A DNA stretch of 29,809 nucleotides from Albidovulum sp. (GCA_030837825.1 JAUQYB010000117.1:1-29809); one strand, 5' to 3'; numbered from the stretch's first letter, positions 7,405-18,459 are shown. Made by a program: numbers and translations. Notes: a model not told the origin generated them from the letters alone.

Positions 7405-8526
7405 ATGACCCACAATCCGATCCGACCCTGGCGGAACATCGAGCGGCGAAGGTCGCGCCGGATCATGGTGGGCACCGTGCCGGTGGGCGGCGACGCGCCG
7501 ATCACCGTGCAGACGATGACCAACACGATCACCTCCGACGAGCGGGCGACGGTGGAGCAGGTGCTGCGCGCCGCCACGGCCGGGGCCGACATCGTCCGCA
7601 TCTCGACCCCCGACGAGGCCTCGACGCGGGCGCTGCGCGAGATCGTGCGCGAAAGCCCGGTGCCGATCGTCGCCGACATCCATTTCCACTACCGCCGCGC
7701 CATCGAGGCGGCCGAGGCGGGGGCGGCCTGCCTCAGGATCAACCCTGGCAACATCGGCGACGCGAAGCGCGTGGCCGAGGTGGTCAGGGCGGCGAAGGAC
7801 CACGGCTGCTCGATCCGCATCGGCGTGAACGCCGGCAGCCTCGAGAGGCACCTTCTCGACAAGTATGGCGAACCCTGTCCCGAAGCGATGGTGGAATCCG
7901 GCCTCGACCACATCAGGCTGTTGCAGGACAACGACTTCCACGAGTTCAAGATCTCGGTGAAGGCGTCGGACGTGTTCCTCGCCGCCGCCGCCTACCAGCA
8001 ACTGGCGGATGCCACCGACGCGCCGATCCACCTCGGCATCACCGAGGCGGGGGGCCTCATGTCGGGCACGGTCAAGTCGGCGATCGGCCTTGGCAACCTT
8101 CTGTGGATGGGCATCGGCGACACGATCCGCGTCTCGCTCTCGGCCGATCCGGTCGAGGAGGTGAAGGTCGGCTACGAGATCCTGAAGTCGCTGGGGCTGA
8201 GGACGCGCGGTGTCCAGATCATCTCCTGCCCCTCCTGCGCGCGGCAGGGATTCGACGTGATCCGCACGGTGGAGGCGCTGGAGAAGCGGCTCGAGCATAT
8301 CCGCACGCCGATCAGCCTGTCGATCATCGGCTGCGTCGTGAACGGGCCGGGCGAGGCGCTGATGACCGACATCGGTTTCACCGGCGGCGGCGCCGGGGCG
8401 GGAATGGTCTATCTCGCCGGCCGGCAGAGCCACAAGATGAGCAATGCCGAGATGATCGACCACATCGTCCGCCTGGTGGAGGAGCGCGCCGCCGAGATCG
8501 AGGCGGCGAAGGAAGCGGCCGAGTAG
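7405..8526 (+). CDS. ispG: 4-hydroxy-3-methylbut-2-en-1-yl diphosphate synthase
   Basis: The product has 373 aa (also called GcpE). It reduces methylerythritol cyclodiphosphate to HMBPP, the penultimate step of the MEP isoprenoid pathway. The 4Fe-4S ligands are all present: C275 and C278 in SCPSCARQG and C310 in [11 protein letters not shown], with E317 of the same motif as the fourth ligand known for the family. The N-terminal TIM barrel shows [17 protein letters not shown] and LRINPGNIG, which are IspG hallmarks. The ATG at 7405 has GAGG 6-10 nt upstream and gives the usual family N-terminus; the GTG at 7351 would add 18 atypical residues. It is a cytosolic enzyme of primary metabolism. A dispersed repeat follows at 8581. 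Confidence 0.98.
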   Translation: MTHNPIRPWRNIERRRSRRIMVGTVPVGGDAPITVQTMTNTITSDERATVEQVLRAATAGADIVRISTPDEASTRALREIVRESPVPIVADIHFHYRRAIEAAEAGAACLRINPGNIGDAKRVAEVVRAAKDHGCSIRIGVNAGSLERHLLDKYGEPCPEAMVESGLDHIRLLQDNDFHEFKISVKASDVFLAAAAYQQLADATDAPIHLGITEAGGLMSGTVKSAIGLGNLLWMGIGDTIRVSLSADPVEEVKVGYEILKSLGLRTRGVQIISCPSCARQGFDVIRTVEALEKRLEHIRTPISLSIIGCVVNGPGEALMTDIGFTGGGAGAGMVYLAGRQSHKMSNAEMIDHIVRLVEERAAEIEAAKEAAE

Positions 8527-8580
8527 GGCGGCGGGGAGGGGGCGCTGCCCCCTCTGCGGGCAGGGCCCGCATTCACCCCC

Positions 8581-8606
8581 GGGGTATTTCGGCAACGAAG
8601 AAGCCG
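8581..8606 (+). repeat. Dispersed 26-nt intergenic repeat, copy 2
   Basis: This is identical over 26 nt to copy 1 at 908-933. It lies 54 nt after the ispG stop codon, in the same orientation as ispG. Two small GC hairpins come first: GGGGGC-GCT-GCCCCC (around 8538-8552) and GCGGGC-AGG-GCCCGC (around 8557-8571). The hairpins plus the repeat may form a composite 3'-end element. Confidence 0.85.
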
Positions 8607-8646
8607 CCGGTTGACGCGCGCCGGGCGGCGGATTAGCTCAGCCGGC

Positions 8647-10454
<1,808 letters not shown>

Positions 10455-10458
<4 letters not shown>

Positions 10459-11540
10459 CCGGGCCGCTTTCCGGGCTGAGGATCGTCGAGATCGCCGGGC
10501 TCGGGCCCACGCCCTTCACCGCGATGGTGCTCGCCGACATGGGGGCCGAGGTGGTGCGGATCGAGCGGCCGGGCAACCGCCATCTGCTCGGGCTGTCCTA
10601 CGACATCCTCAACCGGGGCCGGGGCTTTGTGGCCCTCGACCTCAAGACCGATGACGGCCGCGGGGCGGCCCGCCGGCTGATCGCCCGCGCCGACGGGCTG
10701 ATCGAGGGGCTGCGGCCAGGGGTGATGGAACGGCTCGGCCTCGGGCCGGAGGATTTCCCCGACAATCCCCGCCTCGTCTACGGGCGGATGACCGGCTGGG
10801 GCCAGACAGGGCCCTTCGCGCAGACGGCCGGGCACGACCTCAACTACATCGCGCTTTCGGGTGCGCTCCATGCCATCGGCCCGGCGGAGCGGCCGGTGCC
10901 ACCCCTGAACCTTGTCGGCGACTTCGGCGGGGGCGCGATGTATCTCGCCTTCGGGATGGTCTGCGCCTTTCTCGAGGCGGCGCGAAGCGGCCGGGGCCAG
11001 GTGGTCGATGCGGCGATCAGCGACGGCACGGCGCATCTGATGGCGATGATCCAGGGCATGACGGCGGGCGGGGCCTGGTCGCAGGCGCGCGAGGCCAACA
11101 TCCTCGACGGGGCGGCGCCGTTCTACCGCTGCTACGAATGCAGGGAGGGCGGCTTCCTTGCCGTGGGCGCGATCGAGCCGAAGTTCTGGGCCGAGTTCCT
11201 GCGGCTGGCCGGGATCGACGCGGCCGCGATGCCGCCGCAGATGGACCGAGCGCGCTGGCCCGAGGCGGCGGCGCGCGTCGCGGCACGGATCGGCGAGCGG
11301 ACGCGCGACGACTGGGCGGCGGTCTTCACCGGATCGGATGCCTGCGCGGTGCCGGTGCTGGCGCTGGAAGAGGCACCGGCCCATCCGCACAATGCGGCCC
11401 GCGCGACCTATGTCGTCCATGACGGCGTGGTGCAGCCCGCACCGGCGCCGAGACTGTCGCGCACGCCGGGGCGGATCGGCGCGGGATCGCAGTCGAAGCC
11501 GCTGGAGATCGGCACGGTGCTGGCCGACTGGGGGGCGTGA
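10455..11540 (+). CDS. Alpha-methylacyl-CoA racemase (CoA-transferase family III fold)
   Basis: The product has 361 aa. It interconverts the 2R and 2S forms of 2-methyl-branched acyl-CoA esters, a step needed before beta-oxidation of branched fatty acids. The catalytic residues of the Mycobacterium tuberculosis homologue MCR (H126, D156, E241) have counterparts H127 ([11 protein letters not shown]), D156 ([10 protein letters not shown]) and E241 (AVGAIEPKF). This triad separates racemases from ordinary CaiB/BaiF CoA-transferases of the same fold. The ATG overlaps the TGA of the ABC-F gene (ATGA at 10455-10458), so translation is probably coupled, although the functions seem unrelated. The usual family length and the C-terminal SRTPG segment are present. 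The physiological substrate cannot be read from the context. Confidence 0.93.
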
Positions 11541-11589
11541 GCGAGAGGCCCGGCCCCTGCACGGGGTGCGGGAAGGCGGGCGCGCGGGG

Positions 11590-11606
11590 CCGCGGCTCAG
11601 CCGCGG
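11590..11606. terminator. Hairpin at the convergent racemase / RACo-like junction
   Basis: CCGCGG-CTCAG-CCGCGG forms a 6-bp stem with a 5-nt loop spanning the stop codon of the minus-strand gene. It lies in a 56-nt gap between converging genes. No T run follows on either strand, so a bidirectional terminator role is only likely. Confidence 0.35.
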
Positions 11607-13627
11607 CGGCGCCGCCGGCCGCCGTCGCCGCCGCCGGCGTTGAAGGCGACGTCGGGCAGGGTCATGATCTTCGCCAGCTCCGGGAAGGGCGCGGTCGCGT
11701 GCGGGATCGCGTTGGCGGCAACGAAATGTTCCTGGAAGCGCGGCTCGATCGCGGTCTCGACCTTGTGGATGCGTTTCACTTCCGCCTCGATCGCGGTGCG
11801 GGCGCCGATGTTGCACAGCGCGATCCGCGCCCCGGTGCCCGCGGCGTTGCCGGCGGAGGTGACCCTGTCGAGCGGGCAATCGGGGAACATGCCGAGCACC
11901 ATCGCGTGTTTGGGCGAGATATGCGCGCCGAAGGCCCCGGCCAGGACCACGCGCTCCACCCGCTCGATGCCGAGTTCGTCCATCAGCAGCCGCGCACCGG
12001 CATAGAGCGCGGATTTCGCCAACTGGATCGCGCGGATGTCGCCCTGCGTCACCGTGATCAGCGGCCCCCCCACGGCGGTGCCGTCATGCAGCACATAGGC
12101 ATGGGTCCGGCCCTGCGGCACGCAGCGGGTGCTGCCGGTCTGTTCGGCCGAACCGATCAGCCCGCCGGCGTCGAGCAGCCCGGCCATGCGCATCTCGGCC
12201 ACCACCTCGATGATGCCCGAGCCGCAGATCCCGGTGATGCCGGTCGCCGCCGTCGCCTCGGCAAAGCCGGGCTCGTCCGACCAGATCTCGCTGCCGATCA
12301 CGCGGAAGCGCGGCTCCTTCGTCCCGGGGTCGATCTCGACCCGTTCGATAGCGCCGGGTGCGGCGCGCTGGCCCGAGGAAATCTGCGCGCCCTCGAGCGC
12401 GGGCCCGGTGGGCGAGGAACAGGCGAGGACCCGGTCGCGGTTGCCGCACAGAAGCTCGGCGTTGGTGCCGACGTCGACGATCAGCACCATCTCATCGGAC
12501 TTGTCGGGTTCTTCCGACAGGGCCACGGCGGCGCAGTCGGCGCCGACATGGCCGGCGATGCAGGGCAGCACGTAGACGCGCGCGTTGTCGTGGATCGCGT
12601 CGAGGTCGAGGTCGCGCGCCGGGATCGACAGGCTTTCCGACGTGGCCAGCGCAAAGGGCGCCTGGCCAAGCTCGACCGGGTCGATGCCCAGAAGCAGGTG
12701 GTGCATCACCGGATTGCAGACGAAGACGGTCTCGACGATCTGGCCCGGCTCGATCCCGGCCTCGGCGGCGATCGTGGCCGCAAGCCCGTTGATCGCGCTG
12801 CGGACCGCATTCGTCATCTCGCGGTCGCCGCCGGGGTTCATCATCGCGTAGCTGACGCGGCTCATCAGATCCTCGCCGAAGCGGATCTGCGGGTTCATCA
12901 GACCCGAGGAGGCGAGCACGTTGCCGTTCCTCAGGTCGCACAGATGTGCGGCGATGGTGGTGGAGCCGAGGTCGATGGCCAGCCCGTAGAGCCTGCCTTC
13001 CCAGAAGCCCGGATGGATGTCGAGGATGCGCGGGCGGTGGTGGTGGTCGCGGTGCAGGATCACCGTCACCTTCCATTCGCCCTTGCGCAGGACCGGTTGC
13101 AGCCGGCGCAGCAGTGCGGGCTCGGCCTCGACCCCCTCGATCTGCCACTGCTCCCTCAGGGCCGCGGCAAGGCGCTGGAAATCGCCCGAGGGTTCGTGCA
13201 TGTCGGGCTCGGCCACCTCGACGTAATAGGCGTGGGTGGCCGGGTCCATCGTGATCGTCCGCGCCGTGGCGGACTTGCGGATGACCTGGCGGTGGACCTG
13301 GCTTTCCGGCGGCACGTCGATGACCACGTCGCCCATGATCCTGGCCTGGCAGCCCAGCCGGCGCCCCTCCTTCAGGCCGCGGATGCGGTCATAGCGTTCC
13401 TCGACCGCGTTCCATTCCGAAAGCGCGCCTTCGGTCACGGTCACCCCGTGCTTGGGAAACTCGCCGTAGCCCGGCGTGATCTGGCATTTCGAGCAGATGC
13501 CGCGGCCGCCGCAGACGCTGTCGAGGTCGACGCCGAGCTGGCGCGCCGCGGTCAGCACCGGCGTGCCCGGTGCGAAGCGCCCCCTCTTGCCCGAGGGGGT
13601 GAAGATGACCAGCGCGTCGTCCGTCAT
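11597..13627 (-). CDS. RACo-like ferredoxin/ASKHA protein (DUF4445)
   Basis: The product has 676 aa. The N-terminal domain is a plant-type 2Fe-2S ferredoxin with ligands C39, C45, C48 (CGGRGICSKC) and C93 (LGCQA). A linker follows, then a large ASKHA-fold ATPase domain starting at about residue 225 (YGLAIDLGSTTIAAHL) with VDVGTNAEL and GSGIIEVVAEM segments. This is the architecture of RACo/RamA proteins, which use ATP to drive electrons onto inactive Co(II) corrinoid proteins of methyltransferase systems. No corrinoid protein or methyltransferase gene lies in this window, so the partner is elsewhere or the role differs. The C-terminus ends in a Gly/Arg-rich tail. The ATG at 13627 has AAGAG upstream. 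A plausible own promoter lies at 13657-13684. The LtrA gene upstream reads in the same direction. Confidence 0.92.
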   Translation of the reverse strand: MTDDALVIFTPSGKRGRFAPGTPVLTAARQLGVDLDSVCGGRGICSKCQITPGYGEFPKHGVTVTEGALSEWNAVEERYDRIRGLKEGRRLGCQARIMGDVVIDVPPESQVHRQVIRKSATARTITMDPATHAYYVEVAEPDMHEPSGDFQRLAAALREQWQIEGVEAEPALLRRLQPVLRKGEWKVTVILHRDHHHRPRILDIHPGFWEGRLYGLAIDLGSTTIAAHLCDLRNGNVLASSGLMNPQIRFGEDLMSRVSYAMMNPGGDREMTNAVRSAINGLAATIAAEAGIEPGQIVETVFVCNPVMHHLLLGIDPVELGQAPFALATSESLSIPARDLDLDAIHDNARVYVLPCIAGHVGADCAAVALSEEPDKSDEMVLIVDVGTNAELLCGNRDRVLACSSPTGPALEGAQISSGQRAAPGAIERVEIDPGTKEPRFRVIGSEIWSDEPGFAEATAATGITGICGSGIIEVVAEMRMAGLLDAGGLIGSAEQTGSTRCVPQGRTHAYVLHDGTAVGGPLITVTQGDIRAIQLAKSALYAGARLLMDELGIERVERVVLAGAFGAHISPKHAMVLGMFPDCPLDRVTSAGNAAGTGARIALCNIGARTAIEAEVKRIHKVETAIEPRFQEHFVAANAIPHATAPFPELAKIMTLPDVAFNAGGGDGGRRRRRG

Positions 13628-13656
13628 GGCAAGCTCTTTTCGTCTGTTCGCCAGTC

Positions 13657-13684
13657 TATCTAGTCCCTTTCGCTGCCGGGGCAA
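13657..13684 (-). promoter_or_regulatory. Candidate sigma-70 promoter of the RACo-like gene
   Basis: On the minus strand TTGCCC (13679-13684) and TAGATA (13657-13662) are separated by 16 nt. The -10 element is 30 nt before the ATG. The hexamers are moderate matches and the position is right. Confidence 0.5.
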
Positions 13685-13708
13685 TGGTCCGCAAGCGGCA
13701 TGGCAGGG

Positions 13709-14869
13709 TCAGCCTGCGGCAGTATGGTCATGGCCCGTGTCCGGCGCGCGCCAGATCACCGCGACGACGCAGAGAAGCGCGAAGGCCCAGACCGGCAGGC
13801 CCGCGGCGCCGGCGGCGGCGAAGGCGACCGCCATTGCCGGCAGCGCCAGCCGGTAGCGGGAGGAAAGGTCGAGCACCCGGTCGCGCGTCAGCCAGAGCGC
13901 GGCGGAGCCGAGCGCCAGCGCGCCGCCGAGCCAGGCCGAGACGTCCTGCGGGCGCGCCTCGCCGTGCTGGGTGGCGACGTCGATCGACGCGGCGATCGAC
14001 GCGCCGAGCGCTGCCGTCGCCATGAAGATGAAGACATGGCCGTAGCCCCAGATCAGCGCCGTCGGCTGCCGGGTGGTGACGAGGTGTTCCGCCTCGCAGA
14101 AGTAGAGCCACCAGACCGAGAAGACGATCACGAGCGCCGCGACCGAGACCAGCGCCGCCGCAGCGGAGGGGTGGTCGCCGAACAGCGTGGCGAAGCCGTG
14201 CGAGACCGACAGGACGATCTCGCCCAGCGAGATGATCATCAGAAGGCCGTAGCGCTCGATGATGTGGTGGCGGTGGAACGGCGTGGCGCGGGCGCTCTCG
14301 GCAAAGGGAGGCACGGAAAATTCCAGCAGGAAGCAGAACGCGCCGGCGGCGAAGAAGGCGGGCGAGCCGGGCGCGGTGGCGAAATAGGTCACCGTTCAGC
14401 CGACCTGGGCAAGCGCGATGCCCGCGGCGTAGCGCAGGCAAGTCGCGCGATACTCCGGCGCCTCGGCGGCCGCGCGCAGCCACAGCCCGACCATGCCCGC
14501 CCGCATGACGATCCAGCCGAGAAGGCCGAAGCTGAAATCCAGCGTCGTGAAGATATGGGCGGCGCCGCCGGCGAAGATCAGGGCGCCGCCCATGATCATC
14601 ATCGTGAGGATACGGTGAAACACGTCGTCGTTGTCGAAGGCCGAGGCGAACCAGGTGAAGTTCATCCAGGCCCACCAGACGGCGAGGAAGAGAAAGACGA
14701 ACCGCGGCAGCGCGTCGATCCCGTGGCCGCCCGCGATCGCATGGTGCAGCCCCGCCGTCACCGCGGCGATGGCGATGACCGAGACGAGGTCGAAGAACAG
14801 TTCGAGCGTGCTGGAGGCGCGGTGGGGTTCGTGGGGATCGCGGTCGAGACTGCTGGGGCGGGATGGCAT
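13709..14869 (-). pseudogene. LtrA family membrane protein gene interrupted by an in-frame TGA
   Basis: The frame reads 157 residues from the ATG at 14869 (strong GGAGG 6 nt upstream), then a TGA at 14396-14398, then continues in the same frame for 229 codons to a stop at 13709. Joined, this is a 387-codon gene with the length and order of LtrA (low temperature requirement A) proteins: the N-terminal STLELFFDLVSVIAIA motif, VWWAWMNFTWFASAFDNDD, multiple membrane helices and the C-terminal HHIIERYGLLMIISLGEIVL motif. The sequence around the stop (AQVG-stop-TVTYFATAPGS) fits a Trp codon TGG changed to TGA. It may be a recent nonsense mutation, a sequencing error, or two separately translated halves (a GTG occurs at 14392). 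Both halves keep coding character, so any inactivation is recent. The function of LtrA proteins is unclear. Confidence 0.85.
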
Positions 14870-14986
14870 GCGGTTCCTCCGGGCCGGTCGTTCGCAGCCC
14901 GATGGTTGCGCCGAAGTGCTGCCGCTGCAAGCGCCGGCGTGCGGGCGGGCAGGCGGGCCGCCCGCCCGGGCGGATGCCGCCGGGTG

Positions 14987-15757
14987 TCAGCCGCGCTCGT
15001 CGGCGACGATGGCGCGCATCGTCTCCAGGGGCGCATAGCCGCGCAGCATCTGGCCGCCCATGACGAAGGTCGGCGTGCCGGAAATCTGCATCCGCTGGGC
15101 CAGGAGGTGGTTTTCCTCGATGACCTTCATCACCTCGGGCGCATCCATCTTCGCCAGGATCGCCTGGCCGTCGAGTCCGAGGTCGGCGGCGAAGGCGGCG
15201 AGCGTCTCGGGCGTCACCTCGCCGCGGAAGCTTTCATAGAAGCCGGCGTTGATCTTCCCGTAGGCCTCGGCGCCAAGGGTCTGAAGCGCCGCGATGGCAA
15301 AGAGCGAGGCCGTGACGGATTCCTCGCCCAGGATGGGGAATTCCTTGACGATGTAGCGGATGTCGCCGTCGGACTGCACCAGTTCGGCGACTTCGGCATG
15401 CGCTTTGCGGCAGTAGCCGCAGCGGTAGTCGATGAACTCGACCACGGTCAGGCCGCCGTCCAGGTTGCCGCCGACGTAGGAATGGCCGTCGTTGAAAATG
15501 TCCTCGGCATTGGCGGTGACGAGGCCGGCATCGCCCGCCGCCGCCGCCTCGGCCTGGCGTTTCTGCAACGCGTCGAAGGCCTCGGCCAGCACCTCGGGGT
15601 TGTCGAGGAGATAGGCGCGCACCTCGGCGCGGAAGGCCGCGCGCTCCGCATCGCTCATCCCGGTCATGTCGAAGGCGGCGGCGGGGGTTGCCAGAAGCGC
15701 TGCGAACGCAAGGGGGGCGAAGGCAAGCGGGACGAATGCGGCGGGGGCAAATCTCAT
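14987..15757 (-). CDS. DsbA-family (ScsC/BdbD-like) thiol-disulfide oxidoreductase
   Basis: The product has 256 aa. Residues 1-28 form a Sec signal peptide ending at AAA, so the enzyme is periplasmic. An N-terminal helical region (about 30-90) with EVRAYLLDNPEVLAEAF resembles the extra N-terminal domain of ScsC-type proteins. The thioredoxin domain follows with the active site C113-G-Y-C116 (DYRCGYCRKAH) and the cis-proline loop SGTPTFVMGG near residue 227. It should oxidise or isomerise disulfides in exported proteins. The start at 15757 has AGAGG about 7 nt upstream. It reads in the same direction as the interrupted LtrA gene, with a 117-nt gap containing GC-rich hairpins, and is divergent from the aminotransferase gene. 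Confidence 0.93.
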   Translation of the reverse strand: MRFAPAAFVPLAFAPLAFAALLATPAAAFDMTGMSDAERAAFRAEVRAYLLDNPEVLAEAFDALQKRQAEAAAAGDAGLVTANAEDIFNDGHSYVGGNLDGGLTVVEFIDYRCGYCRKAHAEVAELVQSDGDIRYIVKEFPILGEESVTASLFAIAALQTLGAEAYGKINAGFYESFRGEVTPETLAAFAADLGLDGQAILAKMDAPEVMKVIEENHLLAQRMQISGTPTFVMGGQMLRGYAPLETMRAIVADERG

Positions 15758-15922
15758 GGGCGGCCTCTGGTCGGGGGCACGCGTCTGGCGCGCCGGTCGG
15801 ATCGGGGGGCGACCATCGCAGATTTCCCGCGCAGCGCAAGGCGGGACGCGGTGCGGCCCATTGACCTTGGCCCCCGGGGCTGGGATGAACGGCCTGTTCG
15901 GGGCAAGGATAGTGAGGCCGCG
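15758..15922. promoter_or_regulatory. Divergent intergenic region, DsbA-like / aminotransferase
   Basis: This 165-nt region separates two outward-reading genes and should hold both promoters. TTGACC at 15861-15866 is a fair -35 for the plus-strand gene, but the expected -10 position (GATGAA) is weak. No operator-like palindrome was found. Confidence 0.35.
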
Positions 15923-17065
15923 ATGCGCACATCAAGCCGCGGGATCGTCGATCCCTTCATTGTGATGGACGTGATGGAGGCCGCCCGCGCCGCCGAGGCG
16001 GCGGGCCGCCACATCATCCACATGGAGGTGGGCCAGCCCTCCACGCCCGCCCCCGCCGCGGCGCGGGCGGCGCTGGCCCGGGCGATGGAGGAAGATGCGC
16101 TCGGCTACACCGTCGCGCTCGGCCTGCCGGCCTTGCGCGAAGGCATCGCCCGGCACTACGCGGCCTGGTATGGCGTCGACCTCGATCCGGCGCGGGTGAT
16201 CGTCACCTCGGGTTCCTCGGGGGCGTTCCTTCTGGCCTTCGCGGCGCTCTTCGATGCCGGCGACCGGGTGGCGCTGGGCGAACCCGGCTATCCCTCCTAC
16301 CGGCAGATCCTGCGGGCGATGTCGGTGGTGCCGGTGGGCATCCCGACGAAGCCGGAAAACCGCTACCAGCCGCGGCCCGAGGAAATGCCGGAGGGCGTGC
16401 AGGGCCTGATCGTCGCCTCGCCCGGCAACCCGTCGGGCACGATGCTGGGGCGCGAGGAGCTTGCCGCCCTTGCCGGGCTGTGCGAGGCGAGGGCGATCGC
16501 CCTCATCTCCGACGAGATCTACCACGGCCTGCAATACGACCGCCGCGCAGTGACGGCGCTGGAAGTCACCGACGAGGTCTATGTCGTCAACTCCTTCTCG
16601 AAATACTTCTCGATGACCGGCTGGCGCATCGGCTGGATGGTGGTGCCTGAGAGCCATGTCCGGGTGGTGGAGCGGCTGGCGCAGAACATGTTCATCTGCC
16701 CGCCCCATGCCAGCCAGGTCGCCGCGCTCGCGGCACTCGGCTGCGGGGCGGAACTGGAGGCCAACCGCGCCGTCTACGCCGAGAACCGCCGGCTGATGCT
16801 GGAGGCGCTGCCCGCGGCGGGCTTCACCCGGATCGCCCCGCCCGACGGCGCCTTCTACATCTATGCCGACGTCTCGGACCTGACCGCGGACAGCCGCACC
16901 TTCGCGGCCGAAATCCTCGACCGGGCGGGCGTGGCGGTGACGCCGGGGCTCGATTTCGACCCGGTGCGCGGTGGGCGGACGCTCAGGTTCTCCTACGCCC
17001 GCTCGACCGCTGACATCCGCGAGGGGCTGGCGCGGCTTCACGACTTCATGAAGACGCGCGGTTAG
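15923..17065 (+). CDS. Class I/II PLP-dependent aminotransferase
   Basis: The product has 380 aa of the fold type I aminotransferase family (AspC/AatA-like subgroup). The PLP lysine is K227 in NSFSKYFSMTGWRIGW, with D197 and Y200 in ISDEIYHGLQY and N169 in ASPGNPSGTM, all standard PLP contacts. R235 and a C-terminal Arg (RTLRFSYARS) would bind the substrate carboxylate. The exact amino acid substrate is not evident. The frame is open for more than 700 codons upstream because of GC bias, but a family-like N-terminus (RTSSRGIVDPFIVMDVMEAA) begins at the ATG at 15923, which has GAGG about 7 nt upstream. It is followed 54 nt later by the amidase gene, which seems to have its own promoter. Confidence 0.93.
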   Translation: MRTSSRGIVDPFIVMDVMEAARAAEAAGRHIIHMEVGQPSTPAPAAARAALARAMEEDALGYTVALGLPALREGIARHYAAWYGVDLDPARVIVTSGSSGAFLLAFAALFDAGDRVALGEPGYPSYRQILRAMSVVPVGIPTKPENRYQPRPEEMPEGVQGLIVASPGNPSGTMLGREELAALAGLCEARAIALISDEIYHGLQYDRRAVTALEVTDEVYVVNSFSKYFSMTGWRIGWMVVPESHVRVVERLAQNMFICPPHASQVAALAALGCGAELEANRAVYAENRRLMLEALPAAGFTRIAPPDGAFYIYADVSDLTADSRTFAAEILDRAGVAVTPGLDFDPVRGGRTLRFSYARSTADIREGLARLHDFMKTRG

Positions 17066-17068
17066 CGC

Positions 17069-17098
17069 TTGGGGACGAGGCGGGCGCGGGCCTATGAT
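17069..17098 (+). promoter_or_regulatory. Candidate promoter of the amidase gene
   Basis: TTGGGG (17069-17074) and TATGAT (17093-17098) are separated by 18 nt, and the ATG is at 17120. The -10 is a good match (5 of 6) and the -35 is weak. The leader would be very short, about 15 nt. Confidence 0.45.
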
Positions 17099-17119
17099 CG
17101 GCGGAAAACGGGCAGTCGC

Positions 17120-18352
17120 ATGATCCTCCGGGCACTTTCCCTTTGCCTCGCGGCCGCTGCCGCCGTGCCGGCCGCCGTGCCCGCCGTCGCGGCCGACCTG
17201 ACCGCGCTCGCCCATCTCGACCCTGCCGCCTCGCGGGTGGCCGACGAGGGCGGCGGGGTCGCCGTCGATCTGGCGATCTCGAAGGCCGTGCCCTACCGCG
17301 CCTTCCTGCTGGACGCGCCGCCGCGCCTCGTGCTCGACTTCTCCGAGGTTGATTTCGGCGCCTCGCGGCCCGGCGCGCTCGATACCTCGGACCGCGTTCT
17401 TGGCCTCGCCTGGGGGCCGATCCGCGAGGGCTGGTCGCGGCTGGTGGCCGAGCTGGACGGCCCCTACCGGATCGCGACCGCCGAGGAACGCGTGGCGCCG
17501 GGCGGCGAGGGCGAGCTGCGGCTCAGGCTTCTGCCCGAAGACCCCGCCGGCTTCGCCGCGGCCACGGCGGCAGGCGTGCCCGAGGTTGCGCGCTGGGCGC
17601 TGCCGGAGCCCGCCGTGGTCGATGCGCCCCGGCGGCGGCAGACCGGCGAGGCACCGCTCGTCGTGGTGCTCGACCCAGGCCACGGCGGCATCGACCCCGG
17701 CGCCGAGGCCGGGCCGGTCCACGAGGCCGGGGTGATGCTGGGCTTTGCCCGCGAACTGGCGGAGGTGCTGCGCCGCGCCGGCATGACCGTGGCGCTGACC
17801 CGCGAGGAGGATGTCTTCGTGCCGCTCGAGACGCGGATCAGCGTGGCGCGGGCAACCGGGGCGGATGTGTTCCTGTCGCTTCATGCCGACGCGCTGGCCG
17901 AGGGCGAGGCGACGGGGGCGACGGTCTACCTTCTTGCCGACGAGGCGAGCGATGCGGCCTCTGCCCGTCTTGCCGAACGCCACGACCGCGCCGACCTTCT
18001 GGCCGGGATCGACCTTGCCGGGCAGGACGACCTGGTCGCCGGGGTGATGATGGACCTGGCCCGCACCGAGACCCGTCCGCGGTCGGAACGGCTGGCCGGG
18101 GCGCTGGCGGCGGCGATCAAGGGACAGGGCGGCCGGATGCACCGCCACCCGATCCAGCAGGCCGCCTTTTCGGTGCTGAAGTCGCCCGACATCCCGTCCG
18201 TCCTGCTCGAGGTCGGATTCCTGTCGTCGGAGGCCGACCGCAAGCGCCTGTCCGACCCGGAATGGCGGGCGCGGATGCAGGGGGCGATCCTTGCCGCACT
18301 CCGCGACTGGGCGGTGGCGGATGCCGCCGAGGCGAAGCTGATCCGGCAGTAG
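17120..18352 (+). CDS. N-acetylmuramoyl-L-alanine amidase (AMIN + amidase_3)
   Basis: The product has 410 aa and resembles AmiC. Residues 1-25 form a signal peptide (ending AVA), then an AMIN domain (about 28-140) that targets the enzyme to the division site or cell wall, a linker, and a zinc amidase_3 domain (about 180-400). The zinc and catalytic residues are visible: H188 in LDPGHGGIDPGA, E202 in HEAG, H255 in SLHADA and E364 in LLEVGFLS. It cleaves the bond between MurNAc and L-Ala in peptidoglycan and is usually needed for daughter-cell separation. It directly precedes the PBP1A gene, so wall cleavage and synthesis are neighbours, but PBP1A has its own promoter. No strong Shine-Dalgarno sequence precedes the ATG at 17120. 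Confidence 0.94.
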   Translation: MILRALSLCLAAAAAVPAAVPAVAADLTALAHLDPAASRVADEGGGVAVDLAISKAVPYRAFLLDAPPRLVLDFSEVDFGASRPGALDTSDRVLGLAWGPIREGWSRLVAELDGPYRIATAEERVAPGGEGELRLRLLPEDPAGFAAATAAGVPEVARWALPEPAVVDAPRRRQTGEAPLVVVLDPGHGGIDPGAEAGPVHEAGVMLGFARELAEVLRRAGMTVALTREEDVFVPLETRISVARATGADVFLSLHADALAEGEATGATVYLLADEASDAASARLAERHDRADLLAGIDLAGQDDLVAGVMMDLARTETRPRSERLAGALAAAIKGQGGRMHRHPIQQAAFSVLKSPDIPSVLLEVGFLSSEADRKRLSDPEWRARMQGAILAALRDWAVADAAEAKLIRQ

Positions 18353-18405
18353 CCCCGCGCCGCGGGCGGTGTCTTGCCCGGCCCGAGCGCTGTCGCCGAG
18401 TTGTT

Positions 18406-18434
18406 TTGACCCGATTGCCGGTGCACTGTATAGA
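18406..18434 (+). promoter_or_regulatory. Sigma-70 promoter of the PBP1A gene
   Basis: TTGACC (18406-18411) and TATAGA (18429-18434) are separated by exactly 17 nt, each matching the consensus hexamer at 5 of 6 positions. The GTG start at 18460 follows with GGGAG at 18449-18453. This is the best promoter in the window. Confidence 0.8.
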
Positions 18435-18459
18435 CGCTCCGTCCTGCCGGGAGTCTCGC

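Noticed and set aside
14396..14398. The TGA in the LtrA gene as a selenocysteine codon
   Set aside because: The context fits an ordinary Trp position in a membrane protein, there is no SECIS-like hairpin directly after it, and LtrA is not a known selenoprotein family.
13700..17065. A 1121-codon plus-strand open frame spanning the LtrA, DsbA-like and aminotransferase genes
   Set aside because: Only its last 380 codons are a recognisable protein. The upstream part is low-complexity Arg/Gly/Asp sequence antisense to two well-supported genes, an effect of high GC content.
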